Part shown: piece by piece, positions 54,647 to 64,000 of the stretch
Layout: every line of letters begins with the position of its first letter
How positions within the stretch are numbered: position 1 is the first letter of the stretch
Assembly (NCBI RefSeq): GCF_000799465.1
Contig: NZ_JUGU01000001.1
Span: 682,001 to 746,000 of the forward strand
Source of the DNA: Psychroserpens sp. Hel_I_66
GTDB lineage: Bacteria; Bacteroidota; Bacteroidia; Flavobacteriales; Flavobacteriaceae
Reading direction: 5' to 3'
Length of the DNA stretch: 64,000 nucleotides
Translations under genes and position numbers: made by a program
Notes under the pieces: model-generated
Told to the model about the DNA's origin: nothing
Databases searched by the model: none
What the model saw: the letters and a program-made list of their open reading frames with translations, nothing else

Positions 54647-57600
54647 ATGACAACAAAACTTTTATCCTTATTATTTTTAGTATTTACAGCTTTTGCTTTT
54701 GGGCAACAAGTAAATGTAAAAGGAACGGTCACAGACCAAGCATTTGGGCAACCTTTGCCTGGAGTGAATGTATTGGTCAAAAATACAGCAAATGGTACTT
54801 ACACAGATTTTGATGGAAATTTCGAGCTCAAAAATGTTGAAGTCAATTCAATTTTGGTTTTCACATACATAGGCTATCAAAATCAAGAGGTAGTGGTTAA
54901 AGATGGTGAAGATTTAACAGTGATTCTTGTTGAAGATACAGAGTCTCTTGATGAGGTTGTGGTTATTGGTTATGGTACACAGAAAAAACGTGACGTAACA
55001 GGATCGGTTTCTATAGTAGATTCAAAAACTTTAGATGAAATCAAGCCTATTAAAGTAGAACAAGCACTTCAGGGTACTGTTTCTGGTGTAAATGTAACAA
55101 CACAATCTGGTGCTCCTGGAGCTGGACTCGATATTAGAATTAGAGGTATAGGTACAAATGGTGCTGCTGGTCCAACCGTAATTATTGATGGTTATGTAGG
55201 TGATTTAGGAGTACTAAATCCTAATGATATTGAGACCATTACGGTTCTAAAAGATGCGCAAGCAGCTATTTATGGAACTATTGGTGCAAATGGTGTTGTT
55301 TTGATTACCACCAAAAGCGGTAAGAAGGGTGCTAAAACAAAAGTGTCTTACAATACTTATACTGGATTTCAGGAAACTTCAAGAAAATTACCATTACTTA
55401 ACGCAACAGAATATGCAGTTTTATTAAATGAGAGTTATGCTGCTGGTGGTCAAAATTTACCATTTCCTAACGTGACAGGTTTAGGGGTTGGTACAGATTG
55501 GCAGGAAGAAGTCTTTAATGAGAATGTACCAATTATAAGTCATGATTTTAATGTTTCTGGAGGTTCAGAGAAAATTACTTATGCGATTAGTGGTTCCCAT
55601 TTATACCAGCAAGGTATTATCGCTCCAAAGAAATCAGATTTCCGAAGAAATACAGCTAGATTATCATTGGGTGCAGATATTTCAGATAAAATAAGAGTAA
55701 ATGCAAATGCGATTTACACATATATAGATAGAGATAACATTAATGACTTTGGTTTGGGTTCTGTATTGTTTAACGCATTGAACACACCTTCAACATTAAG
55801 TGCGTTTGATGCTAATGGTCAACCAACCTTAGTTCCTAATACAACAGGTTTAGGGATTGAAATTATTAACCCAATTGCCCAAATTCAAAATACATTTAAT
55901 GATTATGATTTAAGGAAGATTAATGGAACTGTAGGTGTGGAGTATGATATTGTTGATAATGTGACAATAACTTCACGTTTAGGTTTTAATACATCTAATA
56001 GTGAGGGTAAGACGTTTAACAAACAAATAGATTATGGAGGAAAAGTATTTGATGTGCCAAGAAGTAGTGTAAATCAAAACTCAATAAATGATAATGATTA
56101 CTCTTTAGATATCTTTGGAAGTTATAAAAATCTTTTTGCGGATACGCACAATGTTGAAATTACTGTTGGAACAACAATTTATAAGCAATTCGGTAATGGC
56201 TTATTTGCAACAGGTTTTGATGTGCCAAACAATTCTTGGGAATTTGCGGACATAGCTTTAGCTGAGGGTACGAGTGAAGCACGTGACGTAGGCTCTTATG
56301 CTTATGATGAAAGACGTTTATCGTTTTTTGCTCGCGCACAATATGATTACAAAGGTAAATATTTTTTATCTGGTATGATTAGAAGAGATTTGTCAACACG
56401 TTTTGGGCCAGATAATAGAGTAGGTTATTTTCCATCTGTTACTGCTGGTTGGATTGTGTCTGATGAAGGTTTTTTTGAAAACGTAAATTCACTAAATTTT
56501 TTAAAGCTTAGAGCAAGTTATGGTATCTTGGGTAATGACCAAATTGGAAACAACGGTTATGTTAGTTTATTAAGTGGAGAAGCTACTTATATTCTAGACA
56601 ACGCTTTAGTTCAAGGTGAAGCAATTGGTGTATTACCAAATCAAGATTTACAATGGGAAGAGGCTAAGAAGTTTGACGTTGGTTTGGACATGAAGTTTTT
56701 TAATAATAGAGTAGATATCACTGCAGATTATTTTATTAATGTTAGAGATAATTTATTAATTCAAAACATTCCGGTATCTGGTATAACAGGAGTATTTGCT
56801 CCAGGTAGTGGCTCGCCAACAGTTAATGCGGGTAAAGTTGAAAACAAAGGTTTTGAATTTGCGATTGGTTATAGAGATAATTTCTCTGATGATTTTAACT
56901 TCGGAATTAATTATAATTTCACAACGCTCAAAAATGAAGTTCTTGAAGTAAATAACAGTACAGGCTTCTTAGATGGTGGAGGTTTTGGCGTTGGTCAATT
57001 AGCGCCATCTAGAATGGATGTTGGTAATCCTTTAGGATATTTTTACGGATTACAAACCGACGGTATTTTTCAGAATCAAGCTGAGATTGATGCACACCCA
57101 TCACAATCTGACTTAGGGGTAGGTGCTGCACCCGGAGATATTCGCTTTGTTGATGTCAATGGTGATGGTAATATTGATGCAAATGATAGAACAAATATTG
57201 GAGATCCAATCCCAGATATAACAATGGGACTTAATCTAACCTTTAATTACAAGGGGTTTGATTTTATAGCTTACACTTTTGCGTCAATAGGTAATGACAT
57301 GGTTCGTAATTACGAACGTACATTGACAGATGTGAACAGACTTAATTATGTACTGGGTCGCTGGACAGGTGAGGGAACTAGTAATACAGTGCCAAGAGTC
57401 ACAACAGCAGCCACAACAAATAATGTGTTTTCAGACTATTTTGTGGAAGATGCTTCCTATTTAAGAATTCAAAATATCCAATTAGGTTACACATTACCTA
57501 TAACATTTACCGAGAAATTTAGTATCTCTAAAGTTCGCGTTTATGGCGGTGTAAATAACCTATATACATTTACAAAATATAAAGGTTTTGATCCAGGTGC

Positions 57601-57691
57601 TTCCAATGGAGCTCCAATTGGAGGAGGAATCGATTCAGGATTCTATCCAATCCCAAGAACATATCTAGTAGGTTTAAACCTTAACTTTTAA
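54647..57691 (+). CDS. susC: SusC-family TonB-dependent oligosaccharide transporter
   Basis: The 1014-residue protein has a signal peptide (to about FGQQ). A carboxypeptidase-like domain (about 22-100) is followed by the segment EVVVIGYGTQKKRDVTGSVS and a plug domain (about 115-220). A 22-strand barrel ends in aromatic LNLNF. SusC proteins import oligosaccharides through the outer membrane, driven by TonB, with SusD as a lid. The symbol denotes family only. It is the first gene of a run of five on the same strand, with spacing of a few to about 50 bases. Confidence 0.95.
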   Translation: MTTKLLSLLFLVFTAFAFGQQVNVKGTVTDQAFGQPLPGVNVLVKNTANGTYTDFDGNFELKNVEVNSILVFTYIGYQNQEVVVKDGEDLTVILVEDTESLDEVVVIGYGTQKKRDVTGSVSIVDSKTLDEIKPIKVEQALQGTVSGVNVTTQSGAPGAGLDIRIRGIGTNGAAGPTVIIDGYVGDLGVLNPNDIETITVLKDAQAAIYGTIGANGVVLITTKSGKKGAKTKVSYNTYTGFQETSRKLPLLNATEYAVLLNESYAAGGQNLPFPNVTGLGVGTDWQEEVFNENVPIISHDFNVSGGSEKITYAISGSHLYQQGIIAPKKSDFRRNTARLSLGADISDKIRVNANAIYTYIDRDNINDFGLGSVLFNALNTPSTLSAFDANGQPTLVPNTTGLGIEIINPIAQIQNTFNDYDLRKINGTVGVEYDIVDNVTITSRLGFNTSNSEGKTFNKQIDYGGKVFDVPRSSVNQNSINDNDYSLDIFGSYKNLFADTHNVEITVGTTIYKQFGNGLFATGFDVPNNSWEFADIALAEGTSEARDVGSYAYDERRLSFFARAQYDYKGKYFLSGMIRRDLSTRFGPDNRVGYFPSVTAGWIVSDEGFFENVNSLNFLKLRASYGILGNDQIGNNGYVSLLSGEATYILDNALVQGEAIGVLPNQDLQWEEAKKFDVGLDMKFFNNRVDITADYFINVRDNLLIQNIPVSGITGVFAPGSGSPTVNAGKVENKGFEFAIGYRDNFSDDFNFGINYNFTTLKNEVLEVNNSTGFLDGGGFGVGQLAPSRMDVGNPLGYFYGLQTDGIFQNQAEIDAHPSQSDLGVGAAPGDIRFVDVNGDGNIDANDRTNIGDPIPDITMGLNLTFNYKGFDFIAYTFASIGNDMVRNYERTLTDVNRLNYVLGRWTGEGTSNTVPRVTTAATTNNVFSDYFVEDASYLRIQNIQLGYTLPITFTEKFSISKVRVYGGVNNLYTFTKYKGFDPGASNGAPIGGGIDSGFYPIPRTYLVGLNLNF

Positions 57692-57694
57692 TTA

Positions 57695-59194
57695 ATGATT
57701 AAGATGAAAAATAAATTAACGAACATAATAGCGGTCTTTACCATTTTATTTGCAGTCTCTGGTTGTACAGATGACTTTATAGAAAGACCAATCCCTTACT
57801 CAATAGATTCAGAAAGTTATTTCAATTCTGAAGAAGAATACTACAACGCATTAATTGGTGCCTATGATTTATTGCAGTCAACATATGCAAATGTAATTTT
57901 GGGTGAGATTGCCTCAAATAATACATTATGTGGCGGTGAAAGTGCTACAGATGTTATTGGATGGCAACAAGTAGATGATATGATCCATACACCAGTTAAC
58001 AGCAACTTGAAAGACATATGGAACTGGATGTTTGCTGGAGTTAACAGGGCAAATTATATTTTAGAATTTCAGGATAAAACAGATTTTGAAGGTAAGGAAA
58101 TCATCATTGCAGAAGCACGTTTTTTAAGAGCTTACTATTATTTTGAATTGGTAAAATGGTTTGGTCCAGTTCCTTTAAAAGAAACAAGATTTCAACTTGA
58201 AGATGAAACTATAATACCAAGAAGTCCTGTAGAAGATGTGTACGCCCTAATTGAAAGCGACTTAATTTATGCTTCGAATACACTAAGCTACACAGCTCCC
58301 CAAATTGGAAGAGCGACAAAGGGTTCTGCGGAAGCATTACTTGGAAAAGCATACTTGTATCAAGAAAAATTCTCTGATGCTGCAATAGTTTTAGAAAATT
58401 TAATACAAAATGGACCATATGATTTAGTAACAGATTATGATACCATATTTGAAAGCGCAGGAGAAAATGGAATTGAATCTGTTTTTGAAGTTCAATATAC
58501 AGACGTAGAAGGTGCTAGTTTTGATTGTTTACAATGTAGTGAGGGTAATGTAGCAGTTGGTTTTAGTGGTGTAAGGAATTTTGATGGGCCAAAGTTTAGT
58601 CCTGGATTTAGTTTCAATGTTCCTACACAAGATGCAGTTGATGAGTTTGAAGAAAATGATGTACGAAAAGAGGTAGCTATTCTTGATATTGAAGCTTTTG
58701 TTGCTAACAACCCAAGTTGGGTAAATAACGATGGCGAATTAGGAGTGCTTTATGGTATAGGTTATGAACATACAGGATATTTCAATAGAAAATATTTACC
58801 TAGAAAAAGAAGTGTTAATGTTGCAGGTGATGTAAATCTTACAAACCCAAATAATTATAGAGCAATACGTTTCGCAGATGTTTTATTAATGGCTGCTGAA
58901 GCTTTTAATAGAGGTTCTATAAGTGATGATAAAGCAAGGTTATATTTAAATAGAGTTCGTACAAGAGCAACTTTAGATGATGTAACGTCATCAGGTAATG
59001 CATTAACGGATGCTATTTATGATGAAAGACGAGTAGAGCTTCTTGGTGAAGGACATCAGTTCTTTGATCTTGTAAGAACAGGTCGAGGAAATCAAATTGA
59101 TGGATTTTCAGCAAACAAAAATGAATTGTTCCCAGTACCTTTTGAAGAGATTCAATTTTCAAACGGAAACTGGCAACAAAACCCAGGATACTAA
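57695..59194 (+). CDS. susD: SusD-family surface glycan-binding lipoprotein
   Basis: The 499-residue protein (496 if the ATG at 57704 is used) has a lipobox at SGCTDD. It shows the SusD/RagB helical scaffold: NWMFAGVNRANYILE, RFLRAYYYFELVKWFGPVPL and a C-terminal YDERRVELLGEGHQFFDLVRTG. It captures glycan at the cell surface and hands it to SusC. Its ATG is 3 bases past the susC stop, so the two are coupled. Confidence 0.95.
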   Translation: MIKMKNKLTNIIAVFTILFAVSGCTDDFIERPIPYSIDSESYFNSEEEYYNALIGAYDLLQSTYANVILGEIASNNTLCGGESATDVIGWQQVDDMIHTPVNSNLKDIWNWMFAGVNRANYILEFQDKTDFEGKEIIIAEARFLRAYYYFELVKWFGPVPLKETRFQLEDETIIPRSPVEDVYALIESDLIYASNTLSYTAPQIGRATKGSAEALLGKAYLYQEKFSDAAIVLENLIQNGPYDLVTDYDTIFESAGENGIESVFEVQYTDVEGASFDCLQCSEGNVAVGFSGVRNFDGPKFSPGFSFNVPTQDAVDEFEENDVRKEVAILDIEAFVANNPSWVNNDGELGVLYGIGYEHTGYFNRKYLPRKRSVNVAGDVNLTNPNNYRAIRFADVLLMAAEAFNRGSISDDKARLYLNRVRTRATLDDVTSSGNALTDAIYDERRVELLGEGHQFFDLVRTGRGNQIDGFSANKNELFPVPFEEIQFSNGNWQQNPGY

Positions 59195-59214
59195 AAAAAT
59201 AAAAATTGAGAAAT

Positions 59215-61203
59215 ATGAAAATAGTAAAGTATGTATTAAGTATTTGTCTTGTGGCATTAGCAGTCTATAGCTGCTCACAAGATGATGACAACACAGATTT
59301 TGTTGATAGCATTGAGGCTCCAATAAATATCTCTGCAAATGTAGTCGTAACTCAAGACAACACAGGTTTGGTGACCATAACACCTCTAGGTGAAGGTGTT
59401 ACTAACTATGTTATTGGTTTTGGTGATGGATCTGACAATTCTAGTTCAATCCAACCAGGAAATAGTGTAACCCATGTTTACGAAGAAGGATCTTATGATG
59501 TTTCTATAATAGCTAACGGTTTAAATGGTTTATCTACTACTGCAACTCAGTCAATAGTGGTTTCATTTCAAGCTCCAGAAAATTTGGAAGTAACTATTGA
59601 AAATGATATTGCAATTTCAAAAAAGGTCAATGTAATGGCTTCAGCAGATTTTGCCTTATCCTATGAGGTTGATTTCGGACAAGCGGGTTCAACTCCAGTA
59701 ATGGGAAATATTGATGAAACAGTATCTTTTATATATGATGAGCCTGGAACTTATACAATCACAGTTACAGCATTTAGTGCAGCCATTGAAACCTTAACTT
59801 ATACAGAGGAATTTCTGGTAACGGAAATATTGGCTCCCCTAATGGCTGCGCCTTCACCTCCCTCAAGAGATGCTTCAGATGTAGTTTCAATATTTAGTGA
59901 TGCCTATACAGATGTTACTTTAAATGAATTACCTACAACATGGTCATCAACAATATTTAATACTGCGACAGTTGCGGGTAATAATGTTTGGCAATTATCA
60001 AACTTGGATTTTTTAGGTATCGTAACAAATTATGATACGGGAATAGACCTTTCCAATATGGAGACAATGCATATTGATTATTGGGTTCCTTCTGGTGAAA
60101 CTAATGAACTATTAGTTAAAATTGTAAATACTGTAGATGGAGGAGAAGCAGAGCAATCTTTAGGTGAAACAATTTCAGGTTCTTGGCAAAGTATTGATTT
60201 GGATATGTCTGGTTTTGAAAGCGGTGATTTATCAAATACAAATATAATTACCCAACTACTCATAGATTCTAATGGTCTTTCTGAAACAGTTTTTATTGAT
60301 AATTTTTATTTCTACAGAGCATCTACCACGGGACCTGGATTTGATGATGGTTTGCTAACAAATGGGGATTTTGAAAACGGGAGTGATTCTTGGATAATTG
60401 GAGTAGATGACTCAAGTTCTGCTCCAGTGGTTACAAATGCAGGAAACACATATTATTCTGTCGATGTAACCGCAGCAGGTCAGCCTTTTGACGTCAACGT
60501 AAGTCAAAAACTTGAAATTGTTCAAGGATTGACCTATACATTGTCTTTTGATGCTTGGTCTGATGTAAATAGATCAATTATAGCAGGTATTGGTCTTAGT
60601 GGAGGTGATTTTTCAAATACGAGTGAAACTGTGAATATAAACAGCACAGTAACAAATTATACTCTTACTTTAACTGCAGCAGGATTTGGGGCTCTAGATG
60701 CCCGAGTATTATTTGATTTAGGAGCTGAAATTGGAATGGTTAATATTGATAATGTATCTCTAAATATTGCTACAAATAACTTATTGACAAATGGGGATTT
60801 TGAAAACGGAAGTGATTCATGGATCATTGGAGTAGATGATTCAAGTCCAGCACCTGTAGTAACAGTTGGTAGTAATACTTATTACTCTGTCGATGTAACT
60901 GCTGCTGGCCAACCGTTTGATGTCAACGTTAGTCAAAAACTTGAAATCATACAGGACGAAACTTACACATTGACGTTTGACGCATGGTCTGATGTAAATA
61001 GATCTATTATAGCAGGTATTGGACTTAGTGGAGGGGATTTTTCTAATAATAGCGAGACTGTAAATATAACTCCAACAGTAACTAATTTTACACTTACATT
61101 AACTGCTGGAGGATTTGGAGCGCCCGATGCTCGAGTTTTGTTTGATTTAGGAGCAGAAATTGGAATGGTCAATATAGATAATGTCGTACTAACAATAAAT
61201 TAG
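59215..61203 (+). CDS. Surface glycan-binding lipoprotein with PKD-type and tandem CBM-like domains
   Basis: The 662-residue lipoprotein has a Cys20 lipobox (YSCSQ). Two PKD-like beta-sandwich repeats (about 30-205) include VIGFGDGS. A jelly-roll module (about 215-375) follows. Two near-identical CBM4/9-like modules lie at about 380-520 and 523-659. The gene sits third in the locus, where surface glycan-binding proteins normally sit. It should hold glucan at the surface for GH16 and SusD. The ATG at 59215 is preferred to a TTG three codons earlier. Confidence 0.88.
   Translation: MKIVKYVLSICLVALAVYSCSQDDDNTDFVDSIEAPINISANVVVTQDNTGLVTITPLGEGVTNYVIGFGDGSDNSSSIQPGNSVTHVYEEGSYDVSIIANGLNGLSTTATQSIVVSFQAPENLEVTIENDIAISKKVNVMASADFALSYEVDFGQAGSTPVMGNIDETVSFIYDEPGTYTITVTAFSAAIETLTYTEEFLVTEILAPLMAAPSPPSRDASDVVSIFSDAYTDVTLNELPTTWSSTIFNTATVAGNNVWQLSNLDFLGIVTNYDTGIDLSNMETMHIDYWVPSGETNELLVKIVNTVDGGEAEQSLGETISGSWQSIDLDMSGFESGDLSNTNIITQLLIDSNGLSETVFIDNFYFYRASTTGPGFDDGLLTNGDFENGSDSWIIGVDDSSSAPVVTNAGNTYYSVDVTAAGQPFDVNVSQKLEIVQGLTYTLSFDAWSDVNRSIIAGIGLSGGDFSNTSETVNINSTVTNYTLTLTAAGFGALDARVLFDLGAEIGMVNIDNVSLNIATNNLLTNGDFENGSDSWIIGVDDSSPAPVVTVGSNTYYSVDVTAAGQPFDVNVSQKLEIIQDETYTLTFDAWSDVNRSIIAGIGLSGGDFSNNSETVNITPTVTNFTLTLTAGGFGAPDARVLFDLGAEIGMVNIDNVVLTIN
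60352..60780 (+). repeat. First copy of the CBM-like module
   Basis: This 143-codon segment begins LLTNGDFENGSDSWIIGVDD. It is repeated by the next 140 codons, with about 88% identical residues by my alignment (16 differences in 139). Many codons differ silently between the copies. Confidence 0.9.
60781..61200 (+). repeat. Second copy of the CBM-like module
   Basis: This tandem copy of the previous module ends at the stop codon. Residue differences cluster in loops (NAG to VGS, GL to DE, NS to TP). Confidence 0.9.
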
Positions 61204-61252
61204 AGAAAAAGTAACTCTATAAAATCACTTTAAACAATAAAAAAAAATTGAT

Positions 61253-62908
61253 ATGAAAAATATAATAAAAATAACCACTCTAATCTTTACACTTGCATTT
61301 TTTGTAGGTTGTCAGGATGATGATGTTCAAATTGGAGACATCACTGCTCCATCAAACTTAACTATAACTGCTGAAGTTCTTGGAGTTGATGCAGATAATC
61401 CAAATGGTGATGGTAGCGGATTAGTAAAATTAACTGCATCTGCAGATAATGCTTTAAGCTACAATTTCCAATTTGGAGATGGTTTAGAAGCAGTAGTGCC
61501 TTCTGGTATTGATACGCACCGTTATAGTATCGTAGGTCTAAATACTTACACAGTAGTCGTAAGCGCTATTGGATCTGGAGGCATTGCAACAACGCAAACA
61601 ATTGATGTTGAAGTATTCAGTTCTTTCGATGATTTAGAAGCTAAAGAATTATTATCTGGAGGTATTGGTTCATCAAAAACATGGTATCTAGATGCATCTG
61701 TACAAGGACACTTAGGAGTTGGAGGTACAATGGCTAGTGCTCCTGATTCTTTTTGGTTTCCATCATTTTATGCTGCTCAACCTTTTGAGAAATGTGGTGA
61801 TCCAATTTCAGATTGTTTATGTGATGATGTGTTTACTTTTAGTCTTGATGCTAGTGAGCAATTAACATTTGAGCTGGATAATAACGGACAAACATTTTTT
61901 AACGCAGGTCATCAAGGTGTAATTGGCGAGAATGCTGGTGAAGATGCATGTTTTGATTTTGATACTTCAGGAACAAGTGTAGTATCCTTATCGCCAACAG
62001 CTTTTGATTGGTCGGTAGTTCCAGATCCAGATTTCAATGGAAGGGGAACAAGTATGAATTTTTCTGGTGGAAAATTTATGGGTTACTACGTATCTTCTTC
62101 TACCTATGAAATTATTGAAGTAACCAACAGTTCACTTTATGTGAGAACTATAGATGGTAATGATCCAGGATTATATTGGTACCATAAATTTACAACGACT
62201 TTACCTTCCGAAGAGTTCAATTCAATTTATAATGATTTGGATTGGTCTGATGAATTTGATATTAATGGAGCGCCAAATTCTGAAAATTGGACATATGACC
62301 TCGGTGCAGGCGGTTGGGGAAACTCAGAGCTTCAAACCTATACAAATAATGCTGAAAATGTAATCGTTGAAGACGGTTTCTTAAAAATAACAGCTAAGGC
62401 TGATGGTAGCGGATATACTTCTGCACGACTAAAGTCTGAAAATCTATATGAGTTTACCTACGGAAGAGTAGAAGTAAGAGCAAAATTACCAGCAGCAACA
62501 GGTACTTGGCCAGCAATTTGGTCTCTTGGTGCAGATTACGAAACTAATACATGGCCAGGTTGTGGTGAAATGGATATCATGGAGCAAAAAGGACAAGATA
62601 AAAATACGGTTCTTGCAACTGTTCATCACCCTGCGGTTTCTCCAGGAGCTGGTGATTCAGCAAGTACGGTATTGACAACATCAACTACAGAATTTCATAA
62701 CTACACAATGGAGTGGACTCCAGACACGATTACATTTTTAGTCGATGACAATGTGTTTCATACAATCGTAAACTCACCAGATTTACCTTTTGAAAGCGAC
62801 TTTTTCTTGATAATGAATGTAGCAATGGGTGGCACATTAGGAGGAACTGTAGATCCCGGATTTACTCAAGATTCTATGGAAATTGATTATGTAAGAGTAT
62901 ACAAATAA
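61253..62908 (+). CDS. GH16 endo-beta-glucanase (laminarinase-type) lipoprotein
   Basis: The 551-residue protein has a lipobox at Cys20 (FFVGCQDD). A PKD-like domain (about 35-120) is followed by a less usual central domain (about 125-310) with a cysteine cluster (KCGDPISDCLCDD). The C-terminal GH16 domain spans about 325-551. The catalytic motif is E-M-D-I-M-E with Glu439 as nucleophile and Glu444 as acid/base. The two-residue insertion form (E-x-D-x-x-E) is usual for laminarinases. It probably cuts beta-1,3 (or mixed) glucans at the cell surface. SusCD, the binding lipoprotein and the GH3 gene fit laminarin. Confidence 0.93.
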   Translation: MKNIIKITTLIFTLAFFVGCQDDDVQIGDITAPSNLTITAEVLGVDADNPNGDGSGLVKLTASADNALSYNFQFGDGLEAVVPSGIDTHRYSIVGLNTYTVVVSAIGSGGIATTQTIDVEVFSSFDDLEAKELLSGGIGSSKTWYLDASVQGHLGVGGTMASAPDSFWFPSFYAAQPFEKCGDPISDCLCDDVFTFSLDASEQLTFELDNNGQTFFNAGHQGVIGENAGEDACFDFDTSGTSVVSLSPTAFDWSVVPDPDFNGRGTSMNFSGGKFMGYYVSSSTYEIIEVTNSSLYVRTIDGNDPGLYWYHKFTTTLPSEEFNSIYNDLDWSDEFDINGAPNSENWTYDLGAGGWGNSELQTYTNNAENVIVEDGFLKITAKADGSGYTSARLKSENLYEFTYGRVEVRAKLPAATGTWPAIWSLGADYETNTWPGCGEMDIMEQKGQDKNTVLATVHHPAVSPGAGDSASTVLTTSTTEFHNYTMEWTPDTITFLVDDNVFHTIVNSPDLPFESDFFLIMNVAMGGTLGGTVDPGFTQDSMEIDYVRVYK

Positions 62909-62909
62909 T

Positions 62910-64000
62910 ATGAAGCACTTTATAACATCTCTTTTCGTTCTATTACTTCTACTATCTAGTTCATCTTGTATAGAAAAGGTTTTTGCGAAAGATTCATCCA
63001 TTGGTATTGATGATAATAAAGCATTGTCAATAAATGATAAAGTCAATGCGCTTTTATTAAAAATGACCTTAGAAGAAAAAATAGGTCAGATGAATCAATA
63101 CAATGGCTTTTGGGATTTAACGGGTCCAACACCTAAAGATGGTGATGCAGCTAAGAAGTATGATCATCTAAAAAAAGGATATGTTGGCTCAATGCTTAAT
63201 GTTAGAGGTGTTAAAGAGGTAATGTCTGTACAAAAAATCGCTGTCGAGGAAACACGATTGGGCATTCCTCTTATAATAGGTTTTGATGTTATTCACGGTT
63301 ACAAAACAATAAGTCCAATTCCGTTAGCAGAGTCTGCAAGTTGGGATTTAGAAGCTATAAAAATGTCTGCACATGTTGCTGCTGAAGAATCTGCAGCTGC
63401 AGGAATAAACTGGACGTTTGCACCAATGGTGGATATTTCTAGAGATGCACGATGGGGAAGAGTGATGGAAGGTGCTGGTGAAGATCCCTATTTAGGTTCT
63501 AAAATTGGAGTCGCTCGCGTAGAGGGATTCCAAGGAGACGACTTATCTGCTTATAACACTATTGCAGCTTGTGCCAAGCATTTCGCTGGATATGGTTTTG
63601 CAGAGGCAGGACGAGATTATAATACTGTAGATGTAGGGACGTCAACCTTAAATAATATCATATTTCCCCCGTTTAGAGCAGCTAACGAGGCAGGAGTTAA
63701 AACATTTATGAATTCGTTTAACGAACTTAATGGTGTACCTGCAACGGGAGATAAATATTTACAAAGAGATATTTTAAAAGGAGAATGGGGTTTTGAAGGT
63801 TTTGTAGTTTCAGATTGGGGATCAATCACAGAGATGATTGCTCATGGTCACGCAAAGGATGGTACACAAGCAGCAGAAATTGCTATTAAAGCAGGTTCTG
63901 ATATGGATATGGAATCCTACCTTTATGTTGAAGAACTGGCTAAATTAGTAAAGGACGGTAAAGTTGATGAAGAATTAATTAATGATGCTGCCAGAAGAAT
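62910..64000 (+). CDS. GH3 beta-glucosidase lipoprotein, cut by window end
   Basis: The frame starts with an ATG 1 base after the GH16 stop (62906-62908) and runs for 363 codons to the window end. It has a lipobox at about Cys20 (SSSC), GIPLIIGFDVIHGY, AGINWTFAPMVDISRDARWGR, a conserved AKHFAGYG, and the nucleophile Asp302 in VVSDWGS. This is the first (TIM-barrel) domain; the second domain and the acid/base residue lie beyond the window. It should release glucose from beta-linked oligosaccharides in the periplasm, completing the pathway. Confidence 0.93.
   Translation, partial: MKHFITSLFVLLLLLSSSSCIEKVFAKDSSIGIDDNKALSINDKVNALLLKMTLEEKIGQMNQYNGFWDLTGPTPKDGDAAKKYDHLKKGYVGSMLNVRGVKEVMSVQKIAVEETRLGIPLIIGFDVIHGYKTISPIPLAESASWDLEAIKMSAHVAAEESAAAGINWTFAPMVDISRDARWGRVMEGAGEDPYLGSKIGVARVEGFQGDDLSAYNTIAACAKHFAGYGFAEAGRDYNTVDVGTSTLNNIIFPPFRAANEAGVKTFMNSFNELNGVPATGDKYLQRDILKGEWGFEGFVVSDWGSITEMIAHGHAKDGTQAAEIAIKAGSDMDMESYLYVEELAKLVKDGKVDEELINDAARR

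Overview
The window looks like a stretch of chromosome from a marine member of the Flavobacteriaceae (Bacteroidota). The evidence is AT-rich DNA, promoters of the Bacteroidota type (TAnnTTTG at -7, sometimes with TTG about 19-23 bases upstream), almost no Shine-Dalgarno sites, several TTG starts, many SPII lipoproteins with a Cys near residue 20, a type IX secretion sorting domain, a fused E1 alpha/beta dehydrogenase, and a SusC/SusD glycan-uptake locus. I see no rRNA, tRNA, CRISPR array, insertion sequence or prophage. No gene-free stretch exceeds 300 bases; the largest is 54412-54646.

Positions 1-24500 are mostly core genes: the start of a probable thiol peroxidase gene, pheT with a PAP2 phosphatase, miaE, recG, an M1 aminopeptidase coupled to a patatin lipase, a glutamate-synthase-like flavoprotein, an AsmA-like protein, an M20 amidohydrolase, a UvrD/PcrA helicase, a tsaC-type gene, an OmpA lipoprotein, a family 2 glycosyltransferase with no normal start codon, an orphan HsdR-N protein, holA, and a DJ-1/PfpI protein followed by a Rho-N-domain protein.

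Positions 24700-28450 are a less conserved patch of small membrane proteins, hydrolases and unknowns. Positions 28600-51500 return to core genes: the fused E1 dehydrogenase, a beta-barrel protein with a degenerate M1 peptidase domain coupled to a T9SS-sorted nuclease-like protein, a LOG protein, uvrA, a glutamyltransferase operon, glmM with a class V aminotransferase, an acyltransferase, a rhomboid protease, a TlpA thioredoxin, mnmE and an esterase.

Positions 51598-64000 are a polysaccharide utilisation locus, most likely for laminarin or another beta-1,3-glucan. It has a membrane-tethered regulator, SusC, SusD, a surface glycan-binding lipoprotein with a duplicated binding module, a GH16 endo-glucanase and a GH3 beta-glucosidase cut by the window end. 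The inferred flow is: surface binding and cleavage by the binding lipoprotein and GH16, uptake by SusCD, trimming to glucose by GH3, with the regulator sensing oligosaccharide in the periplasm. A good promoter and a 14-bp perfect palindrome lie between the regulator and susC.

The strongest unexplained signal is an octamer, CTTCGGAA or CTACGGAA. I counted 55 copies on the two strands. It occurs in all three codon phases and between genes.
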